Assembly: GCF_019429625.1 (NCBI RefSeq)
Contig: NZ_JAHXRW010000003.1
Location: 1 to 64,000, forward strand
DNA length: 64,000 bases
Direction: 5' to 3'
From: Celeribacter sp. PS-C1
GTDB lineage: Bacteria > Pseudomonadota > Alphaproteobacteria > Rhodobacterales > Rhodobacteraceae
In this document: positions 1 to 7,024 of the stretch, in pieces
How positions within the stretch are numbered: position 1 is the first letter of the stretch
Layout: each line of letters starts with the position of its first letter
Position numbers and translations under genes: made by a program
The notes under the pieces: model-generated
Told to the model about the DNA's origin: nothing
The model's database searches: none
The model's input: the letters and a program-made list of their open reading frames with translations, nothing else

Positions 1-147
1 GAATTTCGCGGCATTGATATCTTCACTGGGCAGATCGACGCATCGAAAGCCAAAAACAAACTGCGCGCTGCGCTGCACAGTGACGTACCAAACGAGACCG
101 TTCTTGAGATCCGCGAGGAGATCGTCCGAGTGATCTCGCGAACATGA
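1..147 (+). CDS. C-terminal fragment of an unrecognised protein (start outside window)
   Basis: The first frame is open from base 1 to a TGA at 145-147 and gives 48 residues rich in charged amino acids (it ends ...REEIVRVISRT). I do not recognise the family. The same frame stays open after the stop for another 42 codons, to a TAG at 274-276, and that stretch (beginning IWWLTPNQFDRAW) also looks protein-like. This could be one gene broken by a nonsense change, or two unrelated short stretches. With only the 3' end visible no function can be given. Confidence 0.4.
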   Translation, partial: EFRGIDIFTGQIDASKAKNKLRAALHSDVPNETVLEIREEIVRVISRT

Positions 148-276
148 ATCTGGTGGTTGACGCCGAACCAGTTTGATCGCGCCTGGCGCCAAGCCGCACA
201 GAAAATCGCAGGTGCAAACATCAACGTCGCGTCGACCGCGTCCCAGATGCTGACCAGAGATTTTCGCCAAGAATAG

Positions 277-543
277 AAATGGAGTGCGTAGTCCAACAGT
301 TTCGGCCCGAGCATTGTCGGCCCAACGCCAACTTTTGATCAGCAAGTATTTCTTGTTTCCAGCATTCGCCCACCGGACAAATCGGTGCCATCCACTGCTG
401 GCGCGCGCTTGTCCGGTGGGCCGCTGACGATCCGGTTCGGGCCGTCGGGTACTGAAATGGGTGGCGGGAGGGGCTCTTTTCCTCCCCTGCGTTCCCCAGG
501 GAGGCTCAATACACCCCTGTTGCGGACACGGACCTGTCCGGCC
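277..543. other. Non-coding stretch with several hairpins, 3' of the primase gene
   Basis: No convincing gene is visible here. The stretch lies downstream of the minus-strand primase gene and carries three kinds of inverted repeat. There is a perfect 13-bp pair at 368-380 and 409-421. A CCTCCC at 481-486 can pair with a GGGAGG at 466-471 or with another at 499-504. A short hairpin (CGGACA/TGTCCG) lies at 523-540, next to the primase stop codon. These may terminate the primase transcript or form part of a replication or attachment region. None has a convincing T-tract, so the role is open. Confidence 0.45.
368..421. repeat. Perfect 13-bp inverted repeat with a 28-nt spacer
   Basis: GCCCACCGGACAA at 368-380 is the exact reverse complement of TTGTCCGGTGGGC at 409-421. 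The spacer is too long for a typical terminator loop. It could be a protein-binding site or an origin-type structure of the mobile element. Confidence 0.6.
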
Positions 544-1851
544 CTACGCGATGGTCAATTCCGCCAGGGCACCCGCCTTTTTCAGTTCATAGAACTTGGT
601 CCTGCCAATACCGAGTGCCAACCAGGGCTTAGTCCGGGAGGCATTGTTCTCGGCCAGATATTCGTCGCGTGTGACTGCCCCCTGTGCCACCCGCCGCGCG
701 CGCTCAGCAACCGCCTTGCGGTGTTTACGCTCTTCAACCGGAACGATCTGCTGCAAACCTAAGTCCCGTGCTAACTGGGGCGAGATTTCCAGCCTTTCGG
801 CGATCGTTGACCCCTTGTAGCTGTAGCGCCCATCCTTCCAGACACAATGGGAGGTCGGACGGCTTGCCTTGTCCAAGGCCTGCCTGATGGTTGCCCGAAC
901 GTCATTCGGCTTCAGCCCCGGGGTGGCGATGGCAGCCATGTTGGCGATCTGCGCTTCGATGTCACCGGCGTCCGGGGCATACGTCAGACAGGTCGCATAG
1001 AAATGCAGCCAGGTGTTGCGACGGCCAACCGGAACCATCCCGCCGCAGTAGTTCCGGAAGGTTTCCAGATCATCCATGATCTGTCGGAACCGCTGAGCCT
1101 GGGTCAGACCTCTCGGCATGTCAGCACCGTTCTTCGGCGACCTTTTCTTCCGTGCCTCTTTCCTGGTCAGGAGTTCCGCTCGCGTGGGCCGTCCACAGGC
1201 CAGGTAGATTTGATCTTCCAGCGTTTCATATGAGTAGCGTTGCAGGGTGCCGCCGGCGATCCTGACGCGCTTCCCGGATTTCTCGTTGATGCTGCCGGGA
1301 ATTCTGAAGACCCGGGATTCATCATTGCATGCCGGGTCTGCCCCGAAAGGTAGAGAAAGCTCGATCAGGGCCTTCAATGCGGCGCGCCAGCGCTTCTTGA
1401 TCGTCCACGACAATTCCTGGACCAGCCAAATAGCGGCGACCCCTCTGCCGGTTTGCAGAACGATGGATGGCTGAGGCAGGCCGTGAGCGGCAAGGTGCGC
1501 CGAATAGGCCGCCTGGACCTCGTCAGGTGTCTTACCGCGCCAGTCGATGGCAGTGCGATAGTCGAGATCGACAAACAGCGCATTCACGGCCGCCAGGTTG
1601 TTGTTTTCGCGTTTGCCCCAGAAGCGGTTCAACGAGACAAAGGAAGGCGAGTCCAGGAAGGTTGGCAGCTGATCCAGAAGTGTGTCCTTGTAATAGGTCC
1701 AGGACTTGGCCCCACCATCCGGCAGCTTGGTTAAAATGGCCGGGCCTCCCAAGCTGTCCTTGGGATGAAGCAAAGAGATGTAGTCCTCGGGGGAGAGGCT
1801 CTGTGGGATCGGATTGAACGGGGCGAATTCGCGCGGATCTGTATGTTGCAT
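544..1851 (-). CDS. Plasmid-type archaeo-eukaryotic primase (AEP) with PriCT-like and C-terminal HTH-like regions
   Basis: This 435-residue protein has the hallmarks of a primase of the archaeo-eukaryotic superfamily as found in plasmid and element replication proteins. An hhDhD metal motif (FVDLD, DLD at 95-97) is followed by SIVLQTGRG at 129-137 and RVFRIPGSIN at about 180-189. Residues about 277-328 (GRRNTW... to ...VRATIRQAL) resemble the PriCT domain that often follows such primases. The basic C-terminal third ends in a segment (about 400-430, GIGRTKFYELKKAGAL) that looks like a DNA-binding helix-turn-helix. It probably primes replication of the integrated element or a related plasmid. 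There is no clear Shine-Dalgarno before the ATG, and an in-frame TAA lies just upstream, so no longer start exists. It is divergent from the gene at 2054. Confidence 0.75.
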   Translation of the reverse strand: MQHTDPREFAPFNPIPQSLSPEDYISLLHPKDSLGGPAILTKLPDGGAKSWTYYKDTLLDQLPTFLDSPSFVSLNRFWGKRENNNLAAVNALFVDLDYRTAIDWRGKTPDEVQAAYSAHLAAHGLPQPSIVLQTGRGVAAIWLVQELSWTIKKRWRAALKALIELSLPFGADPACNDESRVFRIPGSINEKSGKRVRIAGGTLQRYSYETLEDQIYLACGRPTRAELLTRKEARKKRSPKNGADMPRGLTQAQRFRQIMDDLETFRNYCGGMVPVGRRNTWLHFYATCLTYAPDAGDIEAQIANMAAIATPGLKPNDVRATIRQALDKASRPTSHCVWKDGRYSYKGSTIAERLEISPQLARDLGLQQIVPVEERKHRKAVAERARRVAQGAVTRDEYLAENNASRTKPWLALGIGRTKFYELKKAGALAELTIA

Positions 1852-1937
1852 CCGCAGGAATTAGGCTCGGCCAACCTATCCCGGAAAAATCAGGTTGAAA
1901 TCAATTTCGGTGGTATAACCTGCCCCAGGAGTGAAGA

Positions 1938-1967
1938 GTAAGTTAGTCAGGTCCTGACTTGACTTAC
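1938..1967. promoter_or_regulatory. Interrupted palindrome in the divergent primase/coiled-coil control region (probable operator)
   Basis: AGTCAGG (1945-1951) and CCTGACT (1953-1959) form a 7-bp inverted pair around a single base. It is flanked by a second pair, GTAAGT (1938-1943) and ACTTAC (1962-1967). The nested symmetry spans 30 bp and sits 87 bp upstream of the primase start. This suits the binding site of a dimeric or tetrameric regulator controlling both divergent genes. The regulator is not identified. Confidence 0.5.
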
Positions 1968-2010
1968 CCGTTGCGAGATAAACCGTTTTGTAGACGGTCA
2001 TTTGGACCCA

Positions 2011-2046
2011 TCTCCCGTTAGTCAAACGCGTTATGCTAACGGGAGA
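2011..2046 (+). promoter_or_regulatory. Perfect 11-bp inverted repeat that includes the ribosome-binding site of the gene at 2054
   Basis: TCTCCCGTTAG (2011-2021) is the exact reverse complement of CTAACGGGAGA (2036-2046), with a 14-nt spacer. The right arm contains GGGAGA, the only plausible Shine-Dalgarno for the ATG at 2054. In RNA the hairpin would bury the ribosome-binding site; in DNA the repeat could equally be an operator. A smaller pair (ACCGT 1982-1986, ACGGT 1994-1998) lies just upstream. Confidence 0.55.
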
Positions 2047-2053
2047 AAAGCCT

Positions 2054-2470
2054 ATGACCGCACAAATCATCCACATCGATCCAGAAATCGAAACCGCAAT
2101 TCGAGACGGAAAACTGTCAGAGATCGAGATTACCGAGGCGCACATGAGGCTCTCAAATGGTGCTTTGTTGCTGAGGGCACGAGATCTTTTGCCACAGAAG
2201 GTGAATACAGATGAAGAAAAGGCGCAGGCCAAGACTGCTAAGCAACGTCAGCGCGATTTCGTCAAACGCAAGAATGAAGCCGGGTTCAAGAAAGATTGGC
2301 TGCATCAGAGCATTCAAGAATTGGCCGAAGCCGTTGGCGGCCAAGAAAATATTGCGAGCTGTATCCATCGACTGCGCAAACGTGCTGAAATAGCTGAACA
2401 TCGCGCCGAGATGGCGGAGGCTGAGATCCACCGGCTGAAATCCAAGCGGTGGTGGCTTTTCTGGCGTTGA
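2054..2470 (+). CDS. Small coiled-coil protein of the putative mobile element
   Basis: I do not recognise a named family. The 138-residue product is strongly charged. A central segment (about 65-90, KQRQRDFVKRKNEAGF) resembles a motif common in small plasmid-encoded DNA-binding proteins. The C-terminal third is an uninterrupted heptad-like helix rich in Arg, Ala and Glu, ending in an aromatic cap (KRWWLFWR). I chose the ATG at 2054 because GGGAGA lies 7 nt before it; an in-frame ATG at 2033 has no ribosome-binding site and lies inside the inverted repeat. It is divergent from the primase gene and shares its control region, so a copy-control, partition or regulatory role is a guess. A small hairpin (TCTCG/CGAGA, 2474-2489) follows the stop. 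Confidence 0.6.
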   Translation: MTAQIIHIDPEIETAIRDGKLSEIEITEAHMRLSNGALLLRARDLLPQKVNTDEEKAQAKTAKQRQRDFVKRKNEAGFKKDWLHQSIQELAEAVGGQENIASCIHRLRKRAEIAEHRAEMAEAEIHRLKSKRWWLFWR

Positions 2471-2603
2471 CATTCTCGTAGTAGCGAGACTCTCACGGTA
2501 ATCGGGGCTCATTGTAGGCGGTCTTTGACCCGGCCGCGCAAATCCACTCTGGTTCGTTTCTTGAGCCAAGAATCGACAGCCAGTTTATTGCACCCTGTAA
2601 ATA

Positions 2604-3161
2604 TCAGTCCTGCTGATAAAGGCTTGCTGGGGCGAAAGTGCCGGGTAACGGAGTTTCGTTTTCGTCCTTCACTTCATCCAGCGCTTCACTGGTGCCGATT
2701 ATTACCTTACCGACCAGATGCATCAGAAGCTTGCGTTCTGCGTCGTCGAGATGAGCTAACATTCGCGCGTTGCGATCCCGCGAGGCGACCAGAGCCCTTT
2801 GTACGAGGGCCTGAGCTTCGTCGCTTAGCCGCAACAGAACACTGCGTTTGTCTTTGGGGTGCTTTTCCCGCACGACCAGCCCGCGGTCTTCCAGATCGAT
2901 CACCAGGCGGCTCATTTGGCTTTTCTGTACGCCGGCGCGTTGTGCCAGCAGGTGAAGTGGCGCGGCATTGAGGAAGTCCAGCACTGCCAGTGCTCGCCAT
3001 TCTTGCACGGTAAGGTTGAAATCCTTTTCGAGAGACAAGGAGGCGATCCGGGACGACATGCCAGCAAGCCTCTGAAGGTTATAGGTGAAAAGGTGCCGAA
3101 TGTCCCCAGCATCCGACCCAATGCCATCCAGTTCCGTGATCACTGTATTGTCTTCCGTCAT
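2604..3161 (-). CDS. MarR-family transcriptional regulator of the adjacent catabolic operon
   Basis: The 185-residue protein carries the MarR winged-helix domain in its middle. A helix like that of other MarR proteins (LTVQEWRALAVL) is followed by the recognition region (LAQRAGVQKSQMSRLVIDLEDRGLV) and the wing (DKRSVLLRLSDE). MarR proteins bind palindromes as dimers and usually release DNA on binding an aromatic or CoA-linked ligand. The start at 3161 has AAGGAG 7 nt upstream; an in-frame ATG at 3212 has none and would overlap the promoter. It is divergent from the aldehyde dehydrogenase gene, so it most likely controls itself and the operon through the repeats at 3217-3246. The ligand is unknown; an acyl-CoA intermediate would fit the operon content. 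Confidence 0.85.
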   Translation of the reverse strand: MTEDNTVITELDGIGSDAGDIRHLFTYNLQRLAGMSSRIASLSLEKDFNLTVQEWRALAVLDFLNAAPLHLLAQRAGVQKSQMSRLVIDLEDRGLVVREKHPKDKRSVLLRLSDEAQALVQRALVASRDRNARMLAHLDDAERKLLMHLVGKVIIGTSEALDEVKDENETPLPGTFAPASLYQQD

Positions 3162-3183
3162 CTCGTTCTCCTTCGTCTTAATT

Positions 3184-3212
3184 AATATACTCGAACATCT
3201 ATATCGTATCAA
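3184..3212 (-). promoter_or_regulatory. Sigma-70-type promoter for the marR gene
   Basis: Read on the minus strand, TTGATA (3207-3212) and TATATT (3184-3189) are separated by exactly 17 bp, close to the consensus -35 and -10 hexamers. Transcription would begin near 3177, a short distance before the Shine-Dalgarno and the ATG at 3161. No equally good promoter was seen for the divergent operon. Confidence 0.6.
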
Positions 3213-3216
3213 GAGA

Positions 3217-3246
3217 CAACTAAATCGTTGACTCGATCAACTAAAT
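3217..3246. promoter_or_regulatory. Probable MarR operator: direct and inverted repeats
   Basis: CAACTAAAT occurs at 3217-3225 and again at 3238-3246, a spacing of 21 bp or two helical turns. Between and overlapping them, GTTGA (3227-3231) and TCAAC (3237-3241) form an inverted pair around CTCGA. The cluster sits between the marR promoter and the first operon gene, as expected for an autoregulated MarR switch. Confidence 0.5.
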
Positions 3247-3288
3247 AGGTGCAGGGTGGGACAAATGGTTGAAGCGGGAGAATCCGAA

Positions 3289-4725
3289 ATGACAGAATGT
3301 GCGCAGATGTTCATCGCAGGCGAATGGTGTGATGGTGGTGCTGGAACGGCAGAAGTGCTGAATCCGTCCAACGGCCAGCCGATTGGCGCCGTAGCAATTT
3401 CCGACTGTGCGGATCTGGATCGGGCGTTGGCATCCGCGGACGGCGCATTTTCGGGCTGGTCGCGAACGTCGGCTTACGAACGTTCGGCGATCCTGCGCAA
3501 GGCAGGCGATCTACTTCGCGCACGGGCTGAGGAGATTGGCCGTCTGATGACTATTGAGCAAGGCAAGCCTTACGAGGAGGCGAAGGGAGAAGTCATGGGG
3601 TCGGCCGATCACATTGACTGGGCCGCCGAGGAAGGTCGCCGCATCTATGGTCGCGTGATTCCTGCGCGCGCGCCCAACGTTAGTCAGATTGCGTACAAGG
3701 TGCCGCTTGGCGTGGTTGCGGGGTTCTCTCCTTGGAACTTCCCGGTCAGCCAAGCCGTCCGCAAGATTGCTGGGGCGCTTGGCGCTGGGTGCTCAATTGT
3801 TATCAAGTGTCCGGAGGAGACACCTTACTCCTGTGCTGAACTGGTGCGTTGTTTCGCCGACGCTGGGGTGCCGGCGGGTGTGTTGAACCTTGTCTATGGT
3901 GTGCCTTCCGAGATTTCAGAGCACCTTATCCCTGCCGCGCCTGTGCGTATGGTCAGCTTCACCGGTTCAATCCCGGTGGGTAAGCATCTGGGAGAATTGG
4001 CTGCGCGTCATGTCAAGCGATGCACACTTGAATTGGGGGGGCACTCGCCCTTCATCGTGGCTGAGGACGCGGATGTTGATGCGGCCCTGGCGCTGGCCGT
4101 GGGGTTGAAGTTTCGCAACGCGGGGCAGGTCTGTGCTTCACCCTCGCGCTTTATGGTGCATGAACGTCACTATGATCGTTTCGTCGACGGTTTTGTCAAA
4201 GGTGCCGAAGCGTTGAAGGTTGGTGATGGTTTCACAAAAGGCGTGCAGATGGGTCCCTTGGCCAACATTCGCCGACTGGAGGCGATGGAGGCATTTGTCC
4301 AGGACGCGACTGACCGTGGTGCGACCCTGCGCTTTGGGGGGCGTCGCATCGGCAATGAAGGGTATTTTTTCGAGCCGACCGTCCTGACCGATGTTCCCGA
4401 AGACGCCCGCTTGATGGTCGAAGAGCCTTTTGGTCCTCTGGCTCCAATCGCGCCGTTCTCCTCGCTCGACCAAGCTATCGAAAAGGCAAATCAACTGCCG
4501 TTCGCGCTGGCTGCATTCGCGTTCGGCTCCAGTCAGCACACGGTTTCTCAGCTGTCTGAAGGGCTGGAGGCGGGGATGGTTTCGATTAACCATTTTGGGA
4601 TCGCTTCTCCAGAAACGCCCTTCGGAGGGATGAAAGAAAGCGGCTACGGCAGCGAAGGTGGAGTTGAGGGCATGGAGGCCTTTATTACCACGAAATTCGT
4701 TAGTGCCGCGTCTTTGGCGGCCTGA
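3289..4725 (+). CDS. NAD(P)-dependent aldehyde dehydrogenase (succinate-semialdehyde dehydrogenase-like)
   Basis: This is a full-length member of the aldehyde dehydrogenase superfamily (478 residues), oxidising an aldehyde to the acid. Visible signatures are the cofactor region FSPWNFPVSQ, the general-base glutamate in LELGGHSPF, the nucleophilic cysteine in GQVCASPSRF, and the C-terminal PFGGMKESGYG. The overall pattern resembles the GabD/succinate-semialdehyde group, but substrate cannot be read from it. I chose the ATG at 3289, which has GGGAG 8 nt upstream and puts MFIAGEW at the expected N-terminus; upstream in-frame starts at 3256 (GTG) and 3265 lack ribosome-binding sites. It is the first gene of the operon and is followed after 12 nt by an alcohol dehydrogenase, so the two may oxidise an alcohol to an acid. 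Confidence 0.88.
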   Translation: MTECAQMFIAGEWCDGGAGTAEVLNPSNGQPIGAVAISDCADLDRALASADGAFSGWSRTSAYERSAILRKAGDLLRARAEEIGRLMTIEQGKPYEEAKGEVMGSADHIDWAAEEGRRIYGRVIPARAPNVSQIAYKVPLGVVAGFSPWNFPVSQAVRKIAGALGAGCSIVIKCPEETPYSCAELVRCFADAGVPAGVLNLVYGVPSEISEHLIPAAPVRMVSFTGSIPVGKHLGELAARHVKRCTLELGGHSPFIVAEDADVDAALALAVGLKFRNAGQVCASPSRFMVHERHYDRFVDGFVKGAEALKVGDGFTKGVQMGPLANIRRLEAMEAFVQDATDRGATLRFGGRRIGNEGYFFEPTVLTDVPEDARLMVEEPFGPLAPIAPFSSLDQAIEKANQLPFALAAFAFGSSQHTVSQLSEGLEAGMVSINHFGIASPETPFGGMKESGYGSEGGVEGMEAFITTKFVSAASLAA

Positions 4726-4737
4726 GGAGAGAATGAT

Positions 4738-5871
4738 ATGACACTAAAAACACGAGCTGCGCTTCTGACGAAACAGGGCGTCGAAGGACCCTACGCAAAA
4801 TCGAAACCTTTGGAAATCGCGGAGATCCGGCTGGATCCACCGGGTCCGGAGGAAGTGCTGGTGAAGGTGACCGCAGCCGCACTTTGCCACACTGATCTCA
4901 GTTTTATGACTGGGGATCGGCCTAAGGATATGCCGATGGTGCTGGGCCACGAAGCCTGCGGGGAGGTGCTGGAAACCGGCGCTCGCGTGAGTGATCTGAA
5001 ACCCGGTGACCAAGTGGTGTTTTCCTTCGTGCCGCGTTGCGGTCATTGTCCCGAATGCACAGAGGGACGGCCCGTGCTTTGTGAGGAGGGGACAAAGGCC
5101 AACGGTGCAGGCACTCTGTTGTCGGGCGAACGTCGGATGCACCACAAAGGCCATGCCGTGAACCACCAAGCGGGGCTTTCGGCATTTTCCGAGATGGTCG
5201 TAGTCTCTCGCCATTCGCTGATCTCCGTCGCCGAAAAAGTTGAACCGAAATATGCCGCGCTCTTCGGTTGTGCGATCCTGACCGGGGGCGGAGCGGTGAA
5301 CCGCGCGGCGGGAGTCACCGTAGGGTCGACCGTAGCGGTCCTGGGCCTTGGCGGGGTTGGCTTGTCGGCGGTGATGATGGCGAGGGCTGCGGGCGCACGC
5401 GAAATCATTGCCATTGACGTCAACGAAGACAAGCTGGCGCAGGCAAAGGACCTGGGCGCGACGGCCACCTTCAACGCCAGGTCTGAGACCTGTGTACAAG
5501 ACGTGTTGGACCATACGTCTGGCGGGGTCAACTACGCGCTCGAAATGGCGGGCGCGCCGGGGGTGATGGAAATGGCCTATGCAATCACCCGGCGCGGCGG
5601 GACGACGGTCACTGCGAGCCTCGCGCGCAATGACACGATTTGGAAACTGCCGCCGGTCTCGTTGGTCGCGGGGGAACGTACGGTAAAGGGCAGCTATTTT
5701 GGTTCATCCATCCCGTCATTGGATGTGCCGCGCTACCTTGATCTTTTCCGGCAGGGGCGTCTCCCGGTGGAGAAGCTGCTCTCGGGCACGCTGAAGTTGG
5801 ATCAAATCAACGAAGGCTTCGACCGGCTCGCTGAGGGATCGGTGATCCGGCAGGTAATCGAGTTCGACTGA
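4738..5871 (+). CDS. Zinc-dependent alcohol dehydrogenase (medium-chain, class III-like)
   Basis: The 377-residue protein has the catalytic zinc site (Cys in ALCHTDL, His in GHEACGEV), the structural-zinc loop with four cysteines (CGHCPECTEGRPVLC) and the Rossmann motif GLGGVG. It resembles the class III and benzyl-alcohol dehydrogenase branch and should oxidise a primary alcohol with NAD. A good GAGGAGAG ribosome-binding site precedes the ATG. It lies between the aldehyde dehydrogenase and the transporter genes. A stem-loop at 5897-5929 (GGGTGG/CCACCC core) follows in the 94-nt gap and may adjust the relative level of the transporter message. Substrate is unknown. Confidence 0.87.
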   Translation: MTLKTRAALLTKQGVEGPYAKSKPLEIAEIRLDPPGPEEVLVKVTAAALCHTDLSFMTGDRPKDMPMVLGHEACGEVLETGARVSDLKPGDQVVFSFVPRCGHCPECTEGRPVLCEEGTKANGAGTLLSGERRMHHKGHAVNHQAGLSAFSEMVVVSRHSLISVAEKVEPKYAALFGCAILTGGGAVNRAAGVTVGSTVAVLGLGGVGLSAVMMARAAGAREIIAIDVNEDKLAQAKDLGATATFNARSETCVQDVLDHTSGGVNYALEMAGAPGVMEMAYAITRRGGTTVTASLARNDTIWKLPPVSLVAGERTVKGSYFGSSIPSLDVPRYLDLFRQGRLPVEKLLSGTLKLDQINEGFDRLAEGSVIRQVIEFD

Positions 5872-5965
5872 CGTAGAAGACAGTCACCCAAAAAACGGCG
5901 GTGCGGGTGGCTGAGGAAACCACCCCGCCATTGCCATAGACACAACCGTAGCGTGGGAGGAAGAC

Positions 5966-7024
5966 ATGGACGGGCAGGTTGCTATTCGTGAAGTGCAGAA
6001 GAATTACGGGTCATTCAAGGCGCTGGATGGTGTCAGTCTCGATATCGAACCGGGAGAATTTGTCACATTGCTGGGGCCTTCGGGGTCGGGGAAGACGACG
6101 CTCTTGAACGTGCTTGCCGGCTTTACCAGGCCTGATAGCGGCAGTGTAAAGATGGACGGAGTTGAATTCCTGACTTTGCCGCCACACAAGCGCGACCTCG
6201 GTATGGTGTTTCAGAGCTACGCGCTTTTCCCGCATATGTCTGTGCTCAAAAATGTCGGCTATCCGCTCAAATTGAGGAAAGTGGCGAAGGGAGAAATTGA
6301 CCGCCGCGCTCGTGCGGCACTCGATGTGGTCAAGATGGGGCATTTGGCCGATCGCGATATCGGCGCATTGTCCGGAGGGCAGAGGCAGCGGGTAGCCTTG
6401 GCTCGAGCTATGGTGTTCGAGCCCAAGATCCTTTTAATGGACGAACCGCTTTCCGCTTTGGATAAGAATCTGCGCGAGCACATGCAGATCGAATTGAAGC
6501 GCCTTCACGATCAGCTCGGGACTACAACCGTCTACGTCACCCACGACCAGCGCGAAGCGCTGACCATGTCGGATCGCATTGCCGTCATCAATAATGGCAC
6601 TCTTGTACAATACGACACGCCGAGCCGACTTTATGATCATCCAGTGAACCGTTTCGTGGCGGAATTCATCGGTGAATCTGGCTTCTTGCCGGTCGAGGTG
6701 CGCGAGGGTCGGCTGACGCTATTCGGCGAACCCGTTGTCTCGCGTGATCCCTGGCGAGGCGACACACGGGCATGGATGCTTGTTCGGCCCGAGAAACTTG
6801 CGTGGCGTGAACCCGAAGGTCCGGCGAACCGAGTTGATGCGACGGTATGCGAGGCGATCTATCAGGGCGACAGTTTCCTGTTGGACCTCGTGCTTCCGGA
6901 CGGTGGTACGATCGACGTGCGTTGCAACCCGCACACCGCCAACATCGCTATCCCTTCCTCGGGCGACAAGATCAGTTTCTGGATCAGCCGCGACAACACC
7001 GTTCTTGTGGAGGGAGAGGCATGA
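5966..7024 (+). CDS. ABC transporter ATP-binding subunit, PotA-like
   Basis: This 352-residue ATPase powers the importer formed with the two permeases that follow. It has Walker A (GPSGSGKT, 37-44), the Q-loop (VFQSYALFPH), the signature LSGGQ (135-139), Walker B (LLMDE, about 156-160), and the switch histidine in YVTHDQ. A C-terminal TOBE-type domain of about 110 residues is typical of the polyamine/iron/sulfate (CUT1-like) branch. The stop overlaps the next start by 4 nt (ATGA), indicating translational coupling. The cognate binding protein is encoded five enzyme genes downstream. PotA-like importers move polyamines, opines, amino-acid derivatives and other small compounds, so the substrate remains open. 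Confidence 0.9.
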   Translation: MDGQVAIREVQKNYGSFKALDGVSLDIEPGEFVTLLGPSGSGKTTLLNVLAGFTRPDSGSVKMDGVEFLTLPPHKRDLGMVFQSYALFPHMSVLKNVGYPLKLRKVAKGEIDRRARAALDVVKMGHLADRDIGALSGGQRQRVALARAMVFEPKILLMDEPLSALDKNLREHMQIELKRLHDQLGTTTVYVTHDQREALTMSDRIAVINNGTLVQYDTPSRLYDHPVNRFVAEFIGESGFLPVEVREGRLTLFGEPVVSRDPWRGDTRAWMLVRPEKLAWREPEGPANRVDATVCEAIYQGDSFLLDLVLPDGGTIDVRCNPHTANIAIPSSGDKISFWISRDNTVLVEGEA

